In this document: positions 56,819-64,000 of the stretch, in pieces
Layout of the letters: each line of letters starts with the position of its first letter
Numbering within the stretch: position 1 is the first letter of the stretch
NCBI RefSeq assembly: GCF_947179165.1
Contig: NC_077242.1
Span: 52,585,097 to 52,649,096 of the forward strand
Length of the DNA stretch: 64,000 nt
From: Solanum dulcamara
Lineage: Eukaryota > Streptophyta > Magnoliopsida > Solanales > Solanaceae
Direction of reading: 5' to 3'
The notes under the pieces: generated by a model
The model's input: the letters and a program-made list of their open reading frames with translations, nothing else
Databases searched by the model: none
What the model was told of the DNA's origin: nothing
Translations under genes and position numbers: made by a program

Positions 56819-56825
56819 CTTTATA
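56819..56825 (-). promoter_or_regulatory. TATA box of element H 5' LTR
   Basis: The minus strand reads TATAAAG, with the palindrome array beginning about 45 bp upstream. This is the promoter that would have driven the element. Confidence 0.5.
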
Positions 56826-56867
56826 GCACTAGAAAATGCGTTGTTAAAGCAATCGCACCGAAGTCCG

Positions 56868-57215
56868 CAATGCGAAATTGTCATGTTTTAATATAACATT
56901 TCATTTTCCTACTTTTGGGATGAATTCAGCTTACACATGTCCAAGGTCTGCGTTGCGGACTTGTTGTAGACAACACTGCCTTGCCAAATAATTTCATATT
57001 TCAGTTTTTTGTCAACATATTACCAAGGTCCGCGATGCGGACTTGTCGTGGACCACACTGTTTTGCCAAATAATTTCATTCTTTGATTTTGATAAACACA
57101 ATTCCAAGGTTTTGCGATGCAGACTTGTCGCGGACCACACTACGTTGTGAAATAATTTTATTTATTCATTTGTTAATTCTTCATGGCTAGGTACGTGATG
57201 CGGACCTGGCACATA
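56868..57215. repeat. Tandem array of GTCCGC-GAT-GCGGAC palindrome units (5 units) in H 5' LTR
   Basis: Units begin near 56868, 56944, 57028, 57110 and 57191. The first is half-decayed (GTCCGCAATGCGAAATTG). Each is followed by an AAATAATTTCA-type spacer. The same motif occurs once in the F LTR and in a decayed form in the B LTR. Confidence 0.7.
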
Positions 57216-57534
57216 CTACATTATTTTGGACAATACATTCCATGTTTTGGAATAAAAAGTGTAGGTTCTTACTCTGTGATGTTAATTTGCTTTATCGCAG
57301 TATATTTTAGTTTTCTTGTGATTTTATTTCTCCCTTGAGTTCCAATTTCCATCAAATCATGCCTCTTATGTCCATTTGTACTTACTTAGACCTAAAAGTT
57401 TCTAAACACTCTATTTAGTTATAAAAACATGAAATATGCACAATATGAACTCAACTTTAGGAGTCTTGTTTTCAAATTCAGTAATAATATATGGGGTTTA
57501 GTTTCTATTGGGCAGGTAAATGTGCCCAAGATCA

Positions 57535-57720
57535 TCGGTCACTTTGTTCAATTGATGTAGTCTATGCAAATCCGAAGTGACCCATCCTTGTTTCTCAAAA
57601 AAAAATACGGGAGCACCCCATGGTGAAATACCTAGACTTATGAATGCTTTTTAAACAAGTCCTTTAATTGCTCCTTTAACTCCTTTAATTCTATCTGAGC
57701 TATTAGGTAGGGAGGACTAA
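57535..57720 (-). pseudogene. Element G reverse transcriptase, N-terminal piece
   Basis: The minus strand continues the RT cut at 45016: a region corresponding to [19 protein letters not shown] sequence (near 57560-57600) and [10 protein letters not shown] (near 57660). It rejoins G in register across the H insertion. Short and with stops. Confidence 0.75.
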
Positions 57721-58310
57721 AGATAGGTTGGGTATAGGGGAGGAGGTCGATACCAAAATGAATTTTCCTTTAAGAAGGGACATGGGCGGTCGTCAGAAAA
57801 GACATCAGAAAACTCATTTAACACGGAGACCGACTTAAGAGAAGAACTTTTAGAATTGACATCCCTAACCCTCAAAATATGATAAATGCAACTCTTAGAA
57901 ATCAATTTCCAGGCATTAAGACAAGAAATGAACCTACCCCTTACTACCAAATCATTACCCTTCAATTATAGAATAGTCTCACTTGGGAAGTGAAACTTGA
58001 TTCTACGAGTTCTACAATCTATAGAATCATATGAGGCATGCAAAAAATCTATACCAAGAATAACATTAAAATCTACCATGTCATGCTCAATGAGATAACA
58101 AGGAACAAATTTGAGCAAGATAGACACAAAACCACCCTTATAGATTTTTCTAGAAACAACTGACTCACCTACAGGGGTAGACACCAAATAGAGTTCCAAT
58201 AACATTTCGAATAACACATCAAATCTATTAGAAAGAAATGGAGTAACAAATGAAAAATTGGCACCAAGATCTACCAATTCATATACATCAAAAGAAAAAA
58301 CCTCTAACAT
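57720..58310 (-). pseudogene. Element G aspartic protease
   Basis: A 114-codon block, 57966-58310: VFSFDVYELVDLGANFSFVTPFLSNRFDVLFEMLLELYLVSTPVGESVVSRKIYKGGF, then VDFNVILGIDFLHASYDS. The active site reads DLG where C and D have DPG. The next block SKSSSLKSVSVLNEFSDVFSDDRPC leads into RT. Confidence 0.78.
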
Positions 58311-58819
58311 ACTAGTGACAACATCAGGTGTTTCCTCAACCTCCTATCTTCCATGCAGAGCATAAAATTATTTGGTGCATTGGACACTCCCTTGAACTTT
58401 TCCACCGTGAGAAATTTGACCTTCAGTCCTACCACCACCACTTCTATAATATCTAGCTTGGTGACCCGGTTTACCATACATGAAGGATGCATTGGAGCAG
58501 GCTAAGCATTCCCTTTTGTGATTCTTCTCATAATTATTGCAAGTGGGGAAATCTTGTGCACCACATTTTCTCTTCGAACCATAGGATTGACACTTTTTCC
58601 TTGTTGAACCTTGGAGGAGGAGTATTTATGAGACCTTTCCCAAGGAATATTTTCCCACGTAGGCCCTTTCCACCACCACTATAACCAGACTTTTGGTGAT
58701 TGAACCCTCCACCATGAACTCTAGCCTTTTTAAACCCTCTTTACTTATACCTCAATTTCTCAACATCAATTTGTTCTGCATATTTCATAAGTCAGGAGAT
58801 GTCCATCTCTTTGACTAAC
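58311..58819 (-). pseudogene. Element G gag C-terminal part
   Basis: The CCHC knuckle area (near 58440-58490) reads SNASFMYGKPGHQARYY in one frame; its Cys positions are lost. Upstream is PPPRFNKEK-type sequence (near 58590-58625) as in C and D. It is cut at 58820 by the F LTR. Confidence 0.68.
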
Positions 58820-60294
58820 TATCATGATTCGACCTACGGATTATTCATAACACGGTGATCGAAACCCTGAAGGGCTTCAACCAAGCCTCTTGTACATATC
58901 ATAAGCATACATAAGGTAAAATAAAAGAGGAAATATCATAAGAGAGTCTAAAACATGAATAGAAATCTGAAAAATGTCTTATGACAACATAGACTCGTAC
59001 ATATGTCCAACTAGATGCCTCTAAAAATGAGTATGGTAGGGGGCTAGGACATGTCCCTAGCTCACCCTCAACATTAACATAACAAAAGTCTTTTCGAATG
59101 AAAATGGTAATAACCTTGAAAACTAGTTCCCAATCAATGAGGACTCGCCACAATATAGTCAGATAAAAAATGCCTAGTAGTTATGTGGACGATTAGGACC
59201 TTCAACCTCAATCGCTACATTATGAGATAATGTAGGAAAAAGTATGCATTAGTACGTTGGAATGTACTAATATAAGGGCGTGACATGCAACTAAATCATG
59301 GAATGCAAAGGTCAAGTAAAACACATGATAAAATGGAATAAGTAAAGTCATGAGAAAATCATAGTGAACAAAGAATTTAAAAGTGTAATTTAGAATCATA
59401 ACATACTTAAGAGATCATACATATGAGGGATAGGAACCATAACCGACAATAAGACCATGCAAGCTATAATATGGAATCCCATTGTCTCCCTATACAATGA
59501 AGAAAAGGGGAATCTACTTGCCAAGGTAGATTCTACCCGCTAGGCGGGTCATACATACGCTATATATGAATCCAATAACTAAGCCATGAAGGCAACCTAT
59601 AGTGGAACATAGTTTATGAGATATGAGGTTGCTACTACGGATTTTGGTAGGGCCTCCACCTCAAGTACACTCGGTGCTAAGTTAAATCCCACGGAATACA
59701 TGCATAACATAGAAATTATAATTTCATATATCATAGTCATGATCATAGGTTTGAAATCATAGAGTAGCTCATTTTCATAACATACTTGTAATGTGAGAAT
59801 TTTCCTTTCATCATTACAATAATACTTGTATAATTAATATTGTTAGGCCTTAGGGCACCTCATAGGGTCCTAAGTCACCTTATTTCATAACTTGCATGAA
59901 ATTCATACCTTGAACTTAGAGTAAAACTCAATTGCATAATAAATTGACTTTGAAAATCATATAATTCACTTGAAAACATGCATGATCATAAACTCTATAT
60001 CAGCCCATACATAATTCATATAGATAATATCCTTTGGAAGTATAATTCAAAATACTCATAATTTACATCATGAACCCTAGAGATCAAAATAAAAGAATTC
60101 ATGGGAAAACTCTTCAATTCAATGCAATAATCATCAATTTATATTAAAATAGACTCATGATCATATTTTGAATCATAATTCATACAATAGGAATAGAGAT
60201 CATAAAACCCATAAAATACCATACTTTAATTTGATATAAATTTTTGAGAAATTGATTGGGCTTCATTGATGAAAAAATCCGTGAATCAATACCC

Positions 60295-60300
60295 ACATAC
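60295..60300 (-). promoter_or_regulatory. Splice-donor-like site in element F LTR
   Basis: The minus strand reads CTCAAG then GTATGTGGG, about 166 nt downstream of the TATA box. Confidence 0.4.
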
Positions 60301-60465
60301 CTTGAGTGAGAACACCAATTAATTTGGAAGACCTTGAGAATTTGATGGAGAATTTGAGTAGATTGCTTGAATTCTTCAATGGAAACCCTTGGGAGCCTTT
60401 TTTGTAAAAAGAGAATTATTTGATAGATAAATTATAGAAGAATGAATAGAATTAGAGGTTTAGGT

Positions 60466-60475
60466 CTATTTATAG
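60466..60475 (-). promoter_or_regulatory. TATA box of element F LTR
   Basis: The minus strand reads CTATAAATAG. It equals the B box in position. Confidence 0.52.
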
Positions 60476-60576
60476 AGTTGTATTAGGTCCTAAAAATGTC
60501 TAGGTTCATTAACTAATAATTTGGAAAAGGTCTAAAACATCCTTTAAAAAAATCTAGTCGAATGGAAAACTATCCC

Positions 60577-60595
60577 AGGTCCGCGATGCGGACCT
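60577..60595. promoter_or_regulatory. Perfect palindrome upstream of F LTR TATA box
   Basis: AGGTCCGC and GCGGACCT flank GAT: an 8 bp inverted repeat with a 3 nt loop. It ends 102 bp upstream of the TATA box. It is the same core as the H array units although H is a different lineage. Confidence 0.55.
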
Positions 60596-60810
60596 GTCGT
60601 GGACCCTACTATTTTATTGATTTTCTTGAAAATCCATCTTCCAATATATGGGTCCTAAAAATCCAACGAGACCATTTTCCACAGGTTTTGTCCCCTTATC
60701 AATATTCCGAACTCGGATTTCCAAAAAGATTAAGGATAACGCATTACGTGAGCGGCCTAATTTCAAGGTATTCTTAAGGTACTTGTAATCATTTTTGAGG
60801 GATGTTACAA

Positions 60811-60822
60811 TATCTCCCCCTT
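60811..60822 (-). other. Polypurine tract of element F
   Basis: The minus strand reads AAGGGGGAGATA next to LTR start TGTAACATC, preceded by CATTCGAGGACGAATG. The region 60823-61080 is untranslated. Confidence 0.82.
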
Positions 60823-61079
60823 GGGAACATTCGTCCTCGAATGAGATTCAACTAATATAGGAATGACATGAAAAAAGGATTTAGAAACCCAACATAGAAA
60901 TGCGGACACTTTGAAAAATGCATAGAACATGTAAACTTCATACTTAAAATAAAACATAATCCTTGAGAGAAATCATTTTCCTGAATCATGCATGCATATG
61001 AATGATATATGGAACTGAAGCGTAGAAGTTTAATCGATTTGATCATGAGCAACTTAGTACCTTTAGGCTTGAATGAAAG

Positions 61080-61695
61080 GAGAGAGATAAGTATATCGCT
61101 TCATCATGTCTGATTCCACTTCCTACATAGCACTCTCTACTTATTGATTCCTCCATAACACTTTGACAGATGCAACATCTTTATTTCTCAGCCTCTTCAC
61201 TTGTCGGTCTAAAATCTCAATCGGTACCTCCTCATTAGTCAAATTCTCTTCAATACTCATGTTCTCCCTTAACAAAATAGAATTTGGATCACCCACAAAC
61301 TTCCTCAACATCGACACATGAAATACCGAATGAACCAAAGCCAACTCAAGTGGCAGGTCTAAATCATATGCTACTTTGCCAATGCACTTCAATATCCTAT
61401 AGGGTCCTATATATCTGGATCTCAACTTCCCTTTCTTACCAAACTGCATTACCCCTTTCATAGGTGAAATCTTCAAATACACCGTATCATCCACATCAAA
61501 TTCAAGCTCTCTCTTCCTAGTGTCCGAATAGGACTTTTGATGACTTTGAGCCATTTTTAATCTTTCTCTTATAAGCCTTACTTTCCCCATTACATTAATT
61601 ACCAAATCTGCACCAATCAACACCATCTTACCAACTTCAAACCACCCCACCGGAGACCTACATCTTCTCCCGTACAATGCTTCAAAAGAAGCCAT
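61080..61695 (-). pseudogene. Element F integrase C-terminal part and chromodomain
   Basis: The 184-codon block 61141-61695 reads MASFEALYGRRCRSPVGWFEVGKM, RERLKMAQSHQKSYSDTRKRELEFDVDDTVYLKISPMKGVMQFGKKGKL, HSVFHVSMLRKFVGDP, and EILDRQVKRLRNKDVASVKVLWRNQ then a stop. The chromodomain reads on past that stop to about 61080. It is in the same frame as the integrase core upstream, separated by one stop. Confidence 0.87.
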
Positions 61696-62400
61696 TTAGA
61701 TGCTAGAGTGATAAATATTATTGTAGGCAAACTCAATCAATGGAAAATGGTCATCCCAACTTCCTCTAAGGTCAATCACATATGCCTTTAACATATCCTC
61801 AAAGGTTTGAATCATTCTCTCGGCTTGTCCATCGGTTTGAGGATGGAAAGCAGTACTTAGCTTGACTTTAGTGCCAACACCTTTCTGAAATGACTTCCAA
61901 AAATGTGAACTAAATTGAGTACCTCTATCGGATATAATCGACAAAGGAACACCATAAAGTTTCACAAGTTCACAATTGTACAACTTAGCGTAATCTTCGG
62001 CACCATAAGAAGTTTTAACTGGTAGAAAATATGCCAATTTGGTCATTCGATCCACAATGACCCAAATAGAATCATGTTGGCTTCTAGTACAAGAAAAACC
62101 CGTGACAAAGTCCATATTCACTTCTTCCTACTTCCATGTAAGAATTTCAATTTCTTGAGCTAGACCTCCCGGCCTTTGATGTTCAACTTTCACTTGTTGA
62201 TAATTAGGATACTTAGCCATGAACTCCGCTATGTTCTTCTTCATGCCATTCAACCAATACATTTCCATCAAGTCACGATACATCTTGGTGGATCCTGGAT
62301 GAATTGAATACCGAGAACTATGGGCCTCATTCAATATCAACTCTCTTATTCCATCAATATTTGGAACACATAACCGACCTTGATAACGTAGTACCCATCT
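61696..62400 (-). pseudogene. Element F integrase, zinc and core domains
   Basis: The zinc domain, 62128-62340, has [34 protein letters not shown] (second Cys of the CxxC changed to Tyr). The core, 61696-62121, has [73 protein letters not shown]; all three acidic residues are present. One TAG separates the two, where Trp is expected. Confidence 0.88.
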
Positions 62401-63060
62401 TATCCTAGGGAGAAAGACTAAATGGATTTTTTGGCAACTAATTTCTTCAATTCGACTAAAATTGGATCATTGTCTTGTTTGGCCTTGACGTTTGCCGCAA
62501 GAGACGATTCTGAACTATTTTGCATAAGAATGCATGCATCATTGGAATCAACCAAATACACACCTAAACGTGCCAATCTATGGACCTCTTTGACCAATTC
62601 CATTTTACCTTTCTTAACATGTGCAACACTACCCATAGACAACCGACTAAGAGCATTGTCTACAACATATGCCTTACACCGATGGTAGAATACGCACATG
62701 TCATAGTCTTTTAGGATTTCAAGCCACCTCCTTTCCCTAAGGTTCAATTCCCTTTGACTAAACACATATTGCAAGCTTTTGTGCTCGGTAAACACATCAG
62801 CATGCACCCCATAAAGATAATGACACCAAATTTTTATTGCAAACACAACTGCCGCAAGTTCAAGATCATACTTTCATGTAATTTAAGTTTCCTAGAGGCA
62901 TATGATATAAACTTACCATGTTGCATCAAGACATAACCCAAACCAACACGTGAAGCATCATAATAAACAACAAACCCATCCAAACCTTCGAGCAATGTCA
63001 ATATGGGAGCTGATGTAAGATGATCTTTCAATATTTGAAACTTTTCTCACATTCTTCTGA
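62400..63060 (-). pseudogene. Element F RNase H and linker
   Basis: 62834-63031: [53 protein letters not shown]. After a frameshift, 62418-62846: [86 protein letters not shown] is intact; DALS reads NALS. Confidence 0.86.
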
Positions 63061-64000
63061 CCATTGTAATTTTTCCTTCTTTTGTGTCAACTTAGTTAAA
63101 GGCGAAGAAATAGATAAGAACCCTTCAACAAACCTTTTATAGTATCTGGCTAAGCCCAAAAAGCTTCTAATATCTGAAGGAGATAGTGGTCTAGGCCAAT
63201 TCTTAACTGCCTCCATTTTCTTCTGATCTACTTTAATCCCATCACCGAACACTATATTGCCGAGAAATGTAACCTTTCTTAGCCAAAATTCACACTTACT
63301 AAATTTAGCGAATAATTTCTTTTCCCTCAATGTTTGCAACACAATCCTCAAGTGACCCATATGATCTTCCTCATTTCGAGAGTAAATCAAGATATCATCA
63401 ATAAACACCACTACAAACATATCTAAATATGGCTTGAAAATACGATTCATCAAATCCATGAATACAGTGGGAGCATTTTTCAACCTAAACGATATTACTA
63501 CAAATTCAAAATGGCCATACCTTGTTCAAAAAGCTGTCTTAGGAATATCACACTCATTTACCCTTAATTGATGATAACCGAAATGAAGGTCAATCTTAGA
63601 AAAGTAGCTTGCACCCTATAATTAATCAAACAAGTCATCTATCCTTGGGATTGGATATTTGTTCTTTATGATGACCATATTCAATTGTCGGTAGTCTATA
63701 CACATTCGGAGTGACCCATCTTTCTTCCTAACAAATAACACGGGAGCACCCCATGGTGAAATACTTGGTTTTATAAAACCCTTATCCAATAAATCCTTCA
63801 ATTGTTCTTTCAACTCCTTATGTTCTGCCCGAGCCATACGGTAAGGAGGAATAAAGATAGGTTAGGTATCGGTAAGGAGTTCTATTCCAAAGTCAATCTC
63901 CTTTTCAGAAGGAATACCAAGCAAATCATTGGAAAACACGTCGAATAACTCATTAACTATAGAGACCGACTCAAGAGTAGGAGTTTTGGAATCAATGTCC
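63028..64000 (-). pseudogene. Element F reverse transcriptase (and start of pol at window edge)
   Basis: 63028-63483: [96 protein letters not shown]. 63622-63837: [48 protein letters not shown]. The rest, up to 64000, reads [38 protein letters not shown] is intact. A frameshift near 63500-63620 separates the blocks. Confidence 0.88.

Larger units (their letters stand above)
45020..57534 (-). mobile_element. Element H: Athila-like Ty3/gypsy retrotransposon with a third ORF
   Basis: Minus strand: 5' LTR 55931-57534, tRNA-Asp-type PBS 55904-55921, gag from 55791, protease, RT, RNase H, integrase to about 50500, a 1.1 kb spacer, a third (env-position) ORF at 48041-49330, a 1.5 kb 3' untranslated part, polypurine tract 46531-46541, 3' LTR 45020-46530. 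RT (YCFLEGYSGYNQI) and integrase (HPQTSGQ) types fit Athila. No chromodomain is seen. It is inserted into RT of G, with possible duplication ATGGT/TCGGT. Confidence 0.85.
55931..57534 (-). repeat. Element H 5' LTR
   Basis: 1604 bp, TGCTCTCC...GCCCAAGATCA, so TG...CA ends. It is 93 bp longer than the 3' LTR, in part from one extra palindrome unit (five units at 56868-57215). TATA box at 56819-56825. After it comes TCGGT and RT of element G. Confidence 0.88.
43236..58819 (-). mobile_element. Element G: chromovirus host split by Athila-like element H
   Basis: The 5' half (57535-58819: gag end, protease, start of RT) and the 3' half (43236-45016: RT, RNase H, integrase) join in register at the RT sequence TTAATGGT/CACTTTCTTCA, which is continuous in element C (near 27030). 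H (45020-57534) sits between. Gag is cut by F at 58820, and integrase by E at 43236. Confidence 0.8.
58820..60809 (-). repeat. Element F 3' LTR
   Basis: 1990 bp from TATCATGATTC to GGATGTTACA. It is the same family as the B LTR (24527-26635). Features: perfect palindrome 60577-60595, TATA box 60466-60475, donor-like GTATGT 60295-60300. It is adjacent to the polypurine tract of F on one side and gag of G on the other, with CTAAC before it (the partner duplication lies outside the window). Confidence 0.87.
58820..64000 (-). mobile_element. Element F: chromovirus, 3' half in window
   Basis: 3' LTR, polypurine tract, chromodomain, integrase, RNase H and RT are present; the protease, gag and 5' LTR lie beyond 64000. 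Frames are long, interrupted mainly by isolated stops, and all catalytic motifs visible in RT and integrase are intact. It is the least decayed element here and probably the youngest. It inserted into gag of G. Confidence 0.87.

Noticed and set aside
45950..57215. Regularly spaced palindromic repeats that look like a CRISPR array
   Set aside because: They occur in both LTRs of a plant retrotransposon, the spacers are similar to each other, and no cas genes exist; they are LTR minisatellites.

Overview
This window is nuclear plant DNA, and I can find no ordinary host gene in it. It is a stack of decayed, mutually nested retrotransposons, as in the pericentromeric or intergenic heterochromatin of a large nightshade (Solanaceae) genome. 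Solanaceae is inferred from remembered repeat families: long Ty3/gypsy chromovirus LTRs ending in GTCATGACA or GTCACGACC forms, a plant RTE-clade LINE, and an Athila-type element. I cannot name the species. Almost every reading frame carries stops or frameshifts, so most coding entries are pseudogenes. Elements are named Z, A, S, B, L1, L2, C, D, E, G, H and F in this annotation only.

Layout. 1-1363: 3' end of chromovirus Z (+), whose LTR probably resumes at 13314-15952. 1364-13313: chromovirus A (-), with a 3.2 kb 3' LTR split by a same-family solo LTR S (2807-6025), a nearly complete gag-pol, and a truncated 5' LTR. 16012-17425: a DNA-transposon-like repeat holding a GACCC-rich minisatellite and a G-rich/A-rich tandem tract. 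17700-26635: chromovirus B (-), with its RT/RNase H middle replaced by RTE LINE sequences L1 (18793-21952) and L2 (21953-22410). 26636-27327 and 36663-38894: two halves of chromovirus C (-), split by D (+, 27328-36662), which is complete with both LTRs. 38895-43235: 3' half of E (+) with its LTR. 43236-45016 and 57535-58819: two halves of G (-), split by the Athila-like H (-, 45020-57534), which has both LTRs and an extra third ORF. 58820-64000: 3' LTR and pol of F (-), which runs off the window.

Relative age follows from nesting: Z is older than A, and A is older than S; C is older than B and D; B is older than the LINEs; G is older than E, H and F. F looks least decayed. Within each element the usual order gag (CCHC knuckle), protease, reverse transcriptase, RNase H, integrase, chromodomain is visible. 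PBS and polypurine tracts mark the LTR edges: an initiator-Met-type PBS for A, B, C and D, and a tRNA-Asp-type PBS for H.

The least explained signals are regulatory. First, different chromovirus LTRs share one layout: a strong palindrome about 90-105 bp before a TATA box, then a GTATGT splice-donor-like site about 155-165 nt after it. Second, a pyrimidine-AG acceptor-like site lies 2-4 nt before the gag ATG in A, B, C and D. This suggests a leader intron that removes the PBS from gag mRNA. Third, H carries a similar palindrome/AT-rich/GTATGT module inside the element, upstream of its third ORF. These are hypotheses from reading the sequence; no search or alignment was run.
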